From SG8-30 sp963715485 (GTDB lineage: Bacteria > Pseudomonadota > Gammaproteobacteria > Steroidobacterales > Steroidobacteraceae), in contig OY970244.1 of NCBI GenBank assembly GCA_963715485.1, positions 1,054,001-1,118,000 of the forward strand: a stretch of 64,000 bases of DNA, in the 5' to 3' direction. This document shows, piece by piece, positions 25,989 through 34,178 of the stretch. The translations under genes were made by a program, and so were the position numbers. How positions within the stretch are numbered: the stretch's first letter is position 1; each line of letters begins with the position of its first letter. The notes under the pieces were generated by a model. It searched no databases and was not told where the DNA came from. It saw only the letters and a program-made list of their open reading frames with translations.

Positions 25989-28946
25989 CACACTGCCTCC
26001 GCCGGTTGCCAGGTGTCGACGCCGGTCCACTTCTCGACCTGGATCAGGGTCGTGTTGGGCCGCATGCCGTGGGCCTTGCTGCTGATCGACTTGCTGGTGT
26101 TGAGCATGTTCACGCAGCCGCCCAGGTCGGTCGAGCGACCGGGCTCGCCTGCCGGCTTGTACTGGGCCGATCCGGCGTAGGCGCTGACGACGCCCGGCTG
26201 GATCCGACCCGTCACCTGGGCTGCGCAGACGACAGACGCGCGGTTGTTCCACAGGCGGATCAGGTCGCCGTCCTGGATGGCGCGTGCCTCGGCGTCCTGC
26301 GGGTTGATGCGGGCGACGAGGTAATACTCGCCGTCCTTCTTGATCCGGTGCTCGCGGATGTCCCAGACGCTGCTGCTTTCGTCGTCACCCATGACGTGGA
26401 ACGCGTAGCGGGTGTGCGGCGTCAGCAACTTGAGCGTAAAGCCAGCCAGCTCGGGCTCCCGTGACGGATCCTCGTAGGTCGGCATGTAGCGGTTGAGCGG
26501 TGGCCGGTCCGGGTCGTCGATGCGCTTGAGGGTGCTCGGCCACGAACTCGAACTTGCCCGACGGCGTCTGTAGTCCTTCGAGGTACCCGCCGACATAGTC
26601 AGACGGCAGCGGGTAGGGTTCCGGCGTGTCCTTCTTGCGTCCCTCGTAGTACCAGCGGTTGGCCGTCGGTGCGCGTCCCTGTTCGGCCTCGGGCGGGACG
26701 ACGTAGTAACCCTTCTTGAGGAACTGACGCCAGGAGATGTGCTTGGACAGGTCGGAGGAGTCGAACACACGTCTACACCAGTCGAGTTCGGTGGTGCCAC
26801 CCTCCGAGTACACCGCACCCAGGCCAAGTCTCTCCATGATGGACAGGAAGATGTCGTAGTCGGATTTCGACTCGCCCAGCGGCTCGATGCACTTGTGCTG
26901 CATCGAGATCACGCGGTGGTTGTTCATCGAGTACATGTGGTGCACGTAACCGGCGCCGACGTTGTACCACTCGCCGATGTCCCACTTTTCGAACACGGTG
27001 CAGGCCGGCAGGATGATGTCGGCGAATTGCGTCTCGCCTTCCTTCCAGACCGACTGGTTGACGACGAACTTCAGGCTCTCGTGCTGGTACATCCGCGCCC
27101 AGCGGTTGCCGTCGACCATGGTGCCGAAGATCTGGCTGCCGTACTTGTACAGCATCTCGACGCGCACATGTCCGGGCGAGGGGTAACCGACCGGGAAGAA
27201 CTGGCCTTGCACCGAACCGACGTCGGTGGCGTAGCCAAGAACCTTGCCCTGCGTGATCGCCTCGGGCAGCCACATCCGCGGGATGACCTGGCGGACCGAG
27301 CTCATGGTCACGATGTGTGGCATGCGCTGGTAGTTGTTGGCGGAGTTGGCGCTGTAGGCCAGGTCGCCGGAGAAACTGCCCTCGCCGTAACCGGGGAAAT
27401 AGAAACTGAAGTCGAGCGGCGAGCCGAACTGCAGGTTGCCGAAGTTGGAGCCCGGGCGGCCGTAGCCCTGCATGGCGCCAAGAATGGTCATCATCCGCGC
27501 CCACTGCATGCCGGTCGGGCCACGGCAGGCACCACCAACGCCGACACCCCAGCTGCCGGCGCCGAGGTAGGTTTTCTTCGTGCCCCACTCGCGCGCCAGC
27601 GCGCGTACGTCACGCGCGGGAACTCCGGTCTCGGCCTGCTGCCACTCGGGTGTCTTCGGCACGCCATCGCTCTCGCCGAGAATGTAAGCCTTCCATTCAT
27701 CGAAGCCTGTCGTCTTCTTCTCCACGAACTCCTTGTCGTACAGGCCCTCGGAGATCCAGACGTGGCACAGCGCCTGCGCCAGCGCCGGGTCGGTGCCGGC
27801 CTTGGGCGCAATCCATTTGCCACCGAGATGGGCTGCGGTATGGTTCAGGTGCGGGTCGATGTGCACCATCTTGATGCCCAGTTCCCGGGCCCACTCGCGC
27901 CTTCGTGCTCCCTCGAAGCCGTAGGTCGTGTCGGGGTCGCTGGACCAGAACACGATCATCTCCGCTTCCTTGAGGCAGTCCTCCACGGTGCCGTAGAACT
28001 CGGGGCAACCCAATCGCAGGCTGTTGCCCCAGTGGTGCATCGCGCCCCAGAACCAGCCTTCCCAGCTGTCGGGGCTGTGCATCAACCGCGTGGTGCCGAT
28101 CAGGTTCCAGAAGCGGTTGAAGGCACTCAGGTAGTGGCCGAGGTTGCCCCACTGGTGGTGCGAGCCGTTGGCGACGCAGATCGCGCCGGGGCCCACGGCC
28201 TTGGCGCGCTTGATCTCCTTGGTGACGATGTCGAGCGCCTCGTCCCAGCTGATGCGCACGAACTCCGACTTGCCGCGATTCTGGATGTTGCGCTCGCCGT
28301 CGGGGTCGAAGTCGACCCGCTTCATCGGGTAGAGCAGGCGACCCTTGGAGTAGAGCATCGACTTCTGGCACGCGCCGTGCGCGCCGAGCGTGGTGCGCCT
28401 CGCCGGCGTGAAGGTCTTGCCGCGGGCCGTGATCGACCATGACGGTGCGTCCGTCTCGTCGAAGTCGATCGGCGTGGTGCGAATGACCTTGCCGTCCTTG
28501 ACGTAGACAAAGATCGGACCGCCGTTGGTGCCGCTGGTGTAGCGGACTACGCCGTCGCCCATGTCCGTGCCGGCCTTCCAGGTGATCGACTCCAGCCTGG
28601 CCAGCGTGGCCATGAACCACACGGCCAGCTCGTCGGGGCCCTCGAGGCCGATCTTGTAGTTCTTGGCCGCATCGACGCGCGTGAGCAGGTCGAAGGGTGG
28701 TGTAAGGAACTCCTCGGCGATGGCCCGGTTCTGGAAGTGCAGCGTGAGGTCCGGGCTGGCGTGCAAACCCTTGCCAGTGCTGACCTTGCCGCCGTTGAGC
28801 CGGACCCAGCGGCCCTCGGGCTTGTCCCGCAACCTGAATTGCGCGACGAGGTCCCGCTCTTTCAGGCGCGTGGCGTACTCCGGGTAGACCTTCGCGGCTG
28901 CCCGCATCGCCTGCGGCATGCCCCACAACAGGACGGATAGATTCAT
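25988..28946 (-). pseudogene. Molybdopterin oxidoreductase of pyrogallol-transhydroxylase type with N-terminal SCP2-like domain (one-base frameshift)
   Basis: Restoring one base gives about 985 aa. Residues 1-120 resemble an SCP2 sterol-carrier domain ('PDLTLHFQNRAIAEEFLTPPFDLLTRVDA'). From about 135 the chain follows the transhydroxylase clade: 'GGPIFVYVKDGKVIRTTPIDF', 'RISWDEALDIVTKEI', 'GSHHQWGNLGHYLS' and 'MHSPDSWEGWFWGAMHHWG'; in the Pelobacter enzyme the Asp-Ser of this PDS segment includes the Mo-binding Ser and a catalytic Asp (from memory). The N-terminal [4Fe-4S] cysteine motif of nitrate-reductase-type enzymes is absent, as in that clade. The break is at 26534: '...GKFEFVAE' continues one base later as 'TLKRIDD'. 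GGAGG lies 5 nt before the ATG. Substrate unknown; the SCP2 domain hints at a hydrophobic one. Confidence 0.86.
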
Positions 28947-29054
28947 GTCACCCTCCAGGAACAGACATAGCGGCTGGACTCACGAGTCGCTTGATCCAGC
29001 AATGGCGATGATCGGGGTCACCCAACATGCGGTGCACAGTGAGGAGCGGCGTGT

Positions 29055-29624
29055 TCATGCACGCTTCCGACGCGCCGGCTGCGCGGGGGCGAGTCCGACG
29101 CCGCCCGAGCGGTCCACCAGCCAAAGGCGATCGAGACAAGCACGCAGCGAGCCGAGCAGCTGCTTGCGTTCCGTCGGCGTCAGGCTGGCGAACAGGTTCT
29201 GGTTGGCCTCGCGGCGGCCCGCCTCGATGCCAGACAGGGCCTTGCGACCGGCATCCGTTATCGTGAGGTGCTTCCGACGGCGGTCGTCGGGTTGTTCCTC
29301 CTGGCTCACCAGCCCCATCCGCAGCAGCTGTGCAACCAGCATGCTGACGTTCGCGCGGGAGACGCCACGTGCCCGGGCAATCTCCGAGGCCATGATTCCG
29401 GGGCCACTGCGCGACGGGCCGTCCCCTGGCGTCGCAAAATTGGGGTCGCCTGCAATCTGCAGGAGCAGCAGCCACTGCTGGGTAGTAAGTCCCGCGCTCG
29501 AGGACAGCCCATCGCCCAGCTTGCCCAACTCATTCGCGATGTCGAACAGCGTCAGGACGATGCTGTCCTCAACGGAGCGGGTAAGTAGGGGCAGGCGAGG
29601 CATATAGTTAAGGCTTTTATCCAT
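29055..29624 (-). CDS. MarR-family transcriptional regulator
   Basis: 189 aa. Winged helix with 'IMASEIARARGVSRANVSMLVAQLLRMGLVSQEEQPDDRRRKHLTITDAG', the MarR recognition helix and the DDRR wing. MarR proteins usually sense phenolic ligands, which fits the enzyme of phenol type encoded 108 nt downstream on the same strand. The start is ATG at 29624 or ATG at 29603; no clear ribosome site for either. A short palindrome AGACTGTCT sits 10 bases upstream. Confidence 0.88.
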   Translation of the reverse strand: MDKSLNYMPRLPLLTRSVEDSIVLTLFDIANELGKLGDGLSSSAGLTTQQWLLLLQIAGDPNFATPGDGPSRSGPGIMASEIARARGVSRANVSMLVAQLLRMGLVSQEEQPDDRRRKHLTITDAGRKALSGIEAGRREANQNLFASLTPTERKQLLGSLRACLDRLWLVDRSGGVGLAPAQPARRKRA

Positions 29625-29660
29625 TAAGGCAAAAGACTGTCTATACGTCTAAACCGCAAC
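29625..29660 (-). promoter_or_regulatory. Candidate MarR operator/promoter
   Basis: Just upstream of marR-like start: palindrome AGACTGTCT (29634-29642), the repeated words GTCTATAC and GTCTAAAC after it, and the direct repeat TTAAGGC at 29609 and 29625. Dense short repeats in an AT-rich leader fit an autoregulated MarR promoter; no site has been shown. Confidence 0.4.
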
Positions 29661-29701
29661 GAGCCCCGGACGGGCCGTGGCCCGCGGTATGTTTTTACTC
29701 T

Positions 29702-29766
29702 GGGGTCGGACCCCAGTAAATCATTGATTTTAAATAACTTTATTGCTTTATTGAGGTCCGGCCCCG
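29702..29766 (+). repeat. Short inverted-repeat element R2
   Basis: GGGGTCGGACCCCAGTAAAT at the left and, inverted, GGGGCCGGACCTCAATAAAG at the right enclose an AT-rich core of about 25 bases. The same ends flank the GNAT gene at 35341 and 36304. Confidence 0.65.
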
Positions 29767-29830
29767 ACGGGTAGCCGACCTCGGCAATTAGCTCTCCGGA
29801 CCAGGATCACGACGTTGTATGCGGTTTTCT

Positions 29831-29866
29831 GAAGCCCCAAACCCCCGAAAGCCCCGACCTGGCCCC
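29831..29866 (-). repeat. Dispersed repeat R3, single arm
   Basis: Contains CGAAAGCCCCGACCTGGCCCC, matching the arm CCGGAAACCCCGACCCGGCACC at 39551-39576 and both arms at 43688-43766. It ends 13 bases past the stop of the MFS gene. Confidence 0.5.
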
Positions 29867-29878
29867 GTTTGTCCGGTA

Positions 29879-31576
29879 TCAGGAGGGCAGGTCTCCATGC
29901 AGGCCGCGTTCGACACCGGTGACCACCGGCTCTGACGCAGGCTGCGTGCCGAGCGGATTCGCGCCCGGCGGTCGTGCGACGAGCCGGCGCACGCTGCCGT
30001 GCTGGCCGACAATCAGCGTACCGATGCGCGCATGGAAGGCGCGGTCCGACTCGGTCCGCCGGGTCCGCCAGCGCAGGTAGTCCATCCAGGTTGGGCTCTC
30101 GAACCGCTCGACCCACAGGTCCAGCTGGTCGATGTCCTGGCATATGGACCATGCGCGGGCGCCATCGCGGCGCCGGAGTCGCCCGAGCTCGTTGATGACG
30201 GCGACGAATTCCAGCGCGTTCTCTGCCGGAACACGGTATTCGATGGTGACGACGATCGGGCCCGACGCCGGATGAATCTCGACACTGGGCGGGCTGAGTT
30301 CGACCCTGGCCCGAGGATCCAGCGAGCCGAGCTGTGCCACCGAGACCGGCAGCCAGCGCGCGGCGGCCAGCGACACCAGCGCGGAGATCCCGGCCACCGT
30401 CAGCGATTCGCGCAGGCCCTGCGCGCTGGCGAACTCGCCCCACCACCAACTGCCAAGCGCAATGCTGGCAAACGCGATGGTCTGGTAGGTCGCCAGCATC
30501 CGTCCCGTCACCCAGCGCGGCGAGGACAGCTGCACGGCTATGTTGAAGTTGGCAAACGCCAGCGTCCACACGGACCCGGCGAGCACATGGGCGAGCAGCG
30601 TTACAGCGGTCCAGCGGCTCTGGCCGATCGCAACCATCGCGACGCAGGCGAGTGCTGACAGCGTCCGCAGCAGCGCGTCGCTGCTGACGCGGCTACGCAA
30701 CGTGGCGCTGGCGAGCGCTCCGAGCATGGCGCCGATCCCGAAACCGCCCAGCAGGATGCCGTAGGTGGGCGCACCCCCGCCGAGCAGGTCGCGCGCCACG
30801 ATCGGCATCAGCGCCGGCACCGCGGCAATCGGGACCGTGTACAGGATGCAGCGCTGCATGATCGCCAGCAGGTGGGGCGAGTGGCTGATGTAGCGCACGC
30901 CGGCGGCGATCGCCGTACCCAGCGGTTCGGGTGGCAGTTCGCCCCGCGGTCGTTCAGGTCGCCACCACAGCAGCGTCGCGATGATGCCCAGGTACGACAC
31001 GGTGTTGATGATGAACGCGGCTGCCGCACCAATGGCTGCGACGATGACGCCGCCGATCGCGGGTCCGACGCTGCGTGCCACGTTGAATCCCACCGCATTG
31101 GCCATGACGGCCGGGGCGATCTGCGAACGTGGCACCTGGTCGCCGATCGACGCCTGCCACGCCGGCGCGAACAGCGCAGCGCCACAGCCGATCAGGAAAG
31201 TGAGCCCGAGCAACAGCGGGGGCGTGATGTTGCCGGCCAGCGCGACGGCCGCCAGCGCGGCGGACGCCAGCAACGTCAGGACCTGGGACACCAGCATGAT
31301 CGAGCGCCGGTCGCGGGTGTCGGCCAGGGCACCTGCGAGGAGCGACAGGAAGAAGAACGGCAGCGAACCCGCCGTTTGCACCAGTGCGACCTGGTTGGCG
31401 GACGGCGCGATCGTGGTCATCAGCCACGAAGCGCCGACCGTCTGGATCATGCTGCCGAACGAGGAGGCCAGCGACGCCCACCAGAACAGCGCGAACGCGC
31501 GATGCTCGAATGGCGCGAGCGTTGCGCTGCGCCAGCGTTCGAAGTGGGAGGGGTTGTCCGCGGCCTCAGCGGGCAT
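29879..31576 (-). CDS. MFS transporter (EntS/MFS_3 type) with C-terminal monooxygenase-like domain
   Basis: 565 aa. About 12 membrane helices in the first 410 residues, with the inter-helix motif 'GALADTRDRRSIMLVSQVL' (loop 2-3) and 'WQASIGDQVPRSQIAPAVMAN' of the MFS_3 group that includes enterobactin exporters. The soluble tail from about 440 ('VVTIEYRVPAENALEFVAVINEL', 'RDGARAWSICQDI') is an ABM-like ferredoxin fold. Tail-to-tail relation to the divergent monooxygenase-domain gene at 31821 is suggestive. Drug or small-molecule export is likely; on the same strand as the MarR cluster but 250 bases upstream of it. Confidence 0.88.
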   Translation of the reverse strand: MPAEAADNPSHFERWRSATLAPFEHRAFALFWWASLASSFGSMIQTVGASWLMTTIAPSANQVALVQTAGSLPFFFLSLLAGALADTRDRRSIMLVSQVLTLLASAALAAVALAGNITPPLLLGLTFLIGCGAALFAPAWQASIGDQVPRSQIAPAVMANAVGFNVARSVGPAIGGVIVAAIGAAAAFIINTVSYLGIIATLLWWRPERPRGELPPEPLGTAIAAGVRYISHSPHLLAIMQRCILYTVPIAAVPALMPIVARDLLGGGAPTYGILLGGFGIGAMLGALASATLRSRVSSDALLRTLSALACVAMVAIGQSRWTAVTLLAHVLAGSVWTLAFANFNIAVQLSSPRWVTGRMLATYQTIAFASIALGSWWWGEFASAQGLRESLTVAGISALVSLAAARWLPVSVAQLGSLDPRARVELSPPSVEIHPASGPIVVTIEYRVPAENALEFVAVINELGRLRRRDGARAWSICQDIDQLDLWVERFESPTWMDYLRWRTRRTESDRAFHARIGTLIVGQHGSVRRLVARPPGANPLGTQPASEPVVTGVERGLHGDLPS

Positions 31577-31669
31577 GAGTCAATGTAGCACGGCTGCCAA
31601 GGCGTTCGATGGGTTCTTCATGCCTGGCGGGAGGGACCCCGGCTGGCTCAAGGCGGCCGGGCCCCATCC

Positions 31670-31721
31670 GGACTCGACTCGCAGCGTAGAGGCGTCAGCC
31701 AGGACGTTGCGAGTCGAGTCC
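31670..31721. repeat. 18-bp inverted repeat between divergent genes
   Basis: GGACTCGACTCGCAGCGT (31670-31687) and its inverse ending TGCGAGTCGAGTCC (to 31721) pair at 17 of 18 positions around a 16-nt loop. It lies between the divergent MFS and monooxygenase-domain genes, so it may be an operator, a shared attenuator or the remains of a mobile end. Confidence 0.7.
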
Positions 31722-31820
31722 TGATGGCCTGCGAACCGGCGTTCCATATCGCCCGGACCGAGCGGGCCGTCGAGGTCTATGATCGCCGCTTGGGTCAGCG
31801 ATATTCCAGGGGGGGTCGCG

Positions 31821-32165
31821 GTGATTGCGGTGATCTTTGAAATCTGGCCAGCTGAAGGACTCGCGGGCGAGTACTTCGACCTGGCGGCGTCCCTGAAGGG
31901 GGATCTGGAAGCGATTGACGGGTTCATATCGGTCGAGCGCTTCGAAAGCCTGGTGACCAAAGGGAAGTACCTGTCCCTGTCGTTCTGGCGTGATGACGTG
32001 TCCGTCCACGCATGGCGGAATCTGGAGAGGCACCGACGGGCCCAGGCGCGGGGACGCGGTGAACTGTTCGCCGACTACCGGTTGCGGGTGGCCTCCGTGG
32101 TGCGTGACTACGGACTGCAGGAGCGTGGCGATGCGCCGGTGGACAGTCGCGATGTACACGGCTAG
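31821..32165 (+). CDS. Antibiotic biosynthesis monooxygenase (ABM) domain protein
   Basis: 114 aa. The ABM pattern is 'VIFEIWPAEGLAGEYFDLAASLKGDLEAIDGFISVERFES' and 'KYLSLSFWRDDVSVHAWRNLERHRRAQARGR'. Such dimeric alpha-beta barrels oxidise or bind quinones and heme. The GTG at 31821 is chosen because a G-rich ribosome site (AGGGGGGG) sits 5 nt upstream and the domain begins there; an ATG at 31779 adds 14 unlikely residues. Confidence 0.82.
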   Translation: MIAVIFEIWPAEGLAGEYFDLAASLKGDLEAIDGFISVERFESLVTKGKYLSLSFWRDDVSVHAWRNLERHRRAQARGRGELFADYRLRVASVVRDYGLQERGDAPVDSRDVHG

Positions 32166-32241
32166 CAAGGCGATGGGGCGGTTTGGCCCGAGGTCGAGAC
32201 GGGCATAGACTGGAACGGGTGGCTCACCGAGGAGGCGGCAG

Positions 32242-32370
32242 ATGAAGATCCGCAACCTGGCCAAAGGGCTGCAGTACCGGGGTGAAGTCTCGGGAATGCG
32301 GCAGACCTACTACGTCTTCGAGAGCGGCAAGAGCTACGTCTCGCTGCACTTCAACATCCACCCGCGCTGA
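32242..32370 (+). CDS. Small basic protein, 42 aa, unknown
   Basis: ATG at 32242 with GGAGG 6 nt upstream and stop at 32370. The product (MKIRNLAKGLQYRGEVSG, then MRQTYYVFESGKSYVSL, HFNIHPR) has balanced composition and alternating aromatic and charged residues that look like a real beta-rich mini-protein. 76 bases after the ABM gene, same strand. No family recognised. Confidence 0.6.
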   Translation: MKIRNLAKGLQYRGEVSGMRQTYYVFESGKSYVSLHFNIHPR

Positions 32371-32396
32371 GCACGTTCGGCCGGACGGCAGCGCGC

Positions 32397-32458
32397 AGGA
32401 GTGGTCGTGAAGCACGCCGGCCTCACCCGGCCCTGGCCACCACTGCCAGCTTGCTGAA
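32397..32458 (+). repeat. Dispersed repeat R4, copy 2
   Basis: Counterpart of 15326-15387, with GTCGTGAAGCACGCCGGCCT and CCCTGGCCACCACT. It begins 26 bases past the stop of the 42-aa protein gene. Confidence 0.55.
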
Positions 32459-32644
32459 GCTCGTGCGCTGTCCGGTATCGCCGGTGGACAGGGTCGAACA
32501 GCCCTGTGGCGGACGCTTGGCACCGGGACGAGCAATGCTTATTGTTGGTCGTCGGGAGAGGGGCTTCAGAGGCCGCTGAGATTGCGGCCAATGTGTTTCA
32601 GCGCACCCTCGCCACGTCGCCTGCCCAAAGAGAGATCACAGTAC

Positions 32645-34015
32645 ATGACGCACGCTCAAATCGTCGATGTTCGCGGCCTTTCCCTCAGTGCGCCCAGCCC
32701 GGCAGCTGTGGAGCGATTCGACGCCGTGATTGACGATCTCTACTACTACCGTCTCGGTGTCGGGGATCGCCTGGACGAACTGTTGCAGGAGTTTCCGGAG
32801 TTCGTCCTTGCCCATGTACTCAAGGGCTACTCTCTCTTGTCCGAAGGTACGCTAGACGCTCACCCCAAGGCGCGGGTACAGCTGCTGCAGGCGGAGGCTT
32901 TGCCCGCCAATCCCCGGGAACGTTTGCACCAGGAAGCCTTGCGTGCCTGGATTGCGCAGGATCTTCCTGCTCGTGCGGCGGCCTGGGAGCAAATCCTGGT
33001 CGAGTGGCCATTGGATCTACTGGCCTTGCGTCAACACACAGGCACGCTTTTCTGGACGGGTGACAAGAGACATCAAGCCGAAGTGAGCGCGGGCGTGGCC
33101 GGCCACTGGGGCACACAGACGCCCGGCTATGGACACTTTCTTTCGGCTCATGCCTTCGCTATGGAAGAGGTCGGCCAATATGTGGTGGCCGAACGTTGCG
33201 CGCGCGAGGCGCTGGCTGTGCAGCCGCAGGATCTCTGGGCCCTGCATGGCCTGGCGCATGTTTTTGAGATGCAAGGTCGTGTCCAGGAGGGCATCGAACT
33301 ACTCAGTGACGCGGCGCGATTTCTGGGTGACTACAACCTGTTCCGGGGCCACCTGTGGTGGCATCTGGGCCTGTTCAAGTTGTCGCAGGGTCGTTTCGAC
33401 GAGGTTCTCGATCTGTTTGACCGCGAGGTCTATCCGAAGTCTTCCACGTTCTACCTGGACGTTCAAAATGGCGCCTCCTTGCTGGCGCGTCTGGAATTCC
33501 AGGGTATTGACGTCGGGCTCGCGCGTTGGGAACGCCTCGCGCAAGCTTCCTTGCGTAACGCCACGCAAAGCACGCTATGGTTTACTGCCATGCACCACGT
33601 CATGGCATTGACCCGCAGCGGGCGGGTGTCGGCAGTGCAATCAACGCTGGAGTACCTGCGCTCTGAAGGGACGAACTCCACACAGGCGGCGCTGGCACAC
33701 GAACTCTCCCAGGCTGGGGCAGCTTTCTACCAGGACAAGCCCCGCGAGGCACTCGAGCGGATGCTGGCCGTGCGTCAGCGCCACGCTGCACTCGGCGCGA
33801 GCCATGCGCAACAAGACCTCTATGACCAAATCATGGTAATGGCCGCCTTGGAGCTGGACGATTTCCCCCGCGTGCGCCAGCTGCTCAAGGCTCGCCTGGG
33901 TACGCGCATCTGGGATGCAGCATCGTGGCAGGTATTCGAAAGCCGCTCGCGTCTCGTCGACGAGGTGCATGACGCTGAAGCGGTGCGCGCCGCGTTGCGC
34001 TGGGACGCGGACTAG
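32645..34015 (+). CDS. TTC38-like TPR protein
   Basis: 456 aa, soluble, all-helical. The pattern 'EFPEFVLAHVLKGYSLLSEGT', 'ERLHQEALRAWIAQDLPARAAAWEQIL', 'HFLSAHAFAMEEVGQYVVAERCAREALAVQPQDLWALHGLAHVFEMQGRVQEGIELL' and 'WWHLGLFKLSQGRFDEVLDLFDREV' is that of tetratricopeptide repeat protein 38 homologues found in bacteria and animals. TPR arrays bind protein partners; no enzyme activity is implied. ATG at 32645 chosen where similarity begins; a longer in-frame ATG at 32582 lacks support. Confidence 0.85.
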   Translation: MTHAQIVDVRGLSLSAPSPAAVERFDAVIDDLYYYRLGVGDRLDELLQEFPEFVLAHVLKGYSLLSEGTLDAHPKARVQLLQAEALPANPRERLHQEALRAWIAQDLPARAAAWEQILVEWPLDLLALRQHTGTLFWTGDKRHQAEVSAGVAGHWGTQTPGYGHFLSAHAFAMEEVGQYVVAERCAREALAVQPQDLWALHGLAHVFEMQGRVQEGIELLSDAARFLGDYNLFRGHLWWHLGLFKLSQGRFDEVLDLFDREVYPKSSTFYLDVQNGASLLARLEFQGIDVGLARWERLAQASLRNATQSTLWFTAMHHVMALTRSGRVSAVQSTLEYLRSEGTNSTQAALAHELSQAGAAFYQDKPREALERMLAVRQRHAALGASHAQQDLYDQIMVMAALELDDFPRVRQLLKARLGTRIWDAASWQVFESRSRLVDEVHDAEAVRAALRWDAD

Positions 34016-34178
34016 CCGCGTGTAGCCATATTGCGGCTCGCGAAGCCGGGATGGGACGCAAAGCAGCGCGATCGTGTTCGCAGATGCCCAATTCGAACGA
34101 ACCCTGGCCCCGTTGATGAAACCGATGCAGGCCAAAGTTGCGGAGCCGGAACCTCACCAGGGGTGGCATGATGCATCG

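Noticed and set aside
26520..26550. Programmed +1 frameshift in the molybdenum enzyme
   Set aside because: There is no slippery codon run, no stop at the shift and no downstream structure that stands out. A sequencing insertion or simple mutation explains it better.
26739..28442. Open frame of 567 codons on the plus strand inside the molybdenum enzyme gene
   Set aside because: Antisense shadow of a high-GC gene with clear catalytic-subunit motifs; composition is rich in His/Val/Arg as expected of a shadow.
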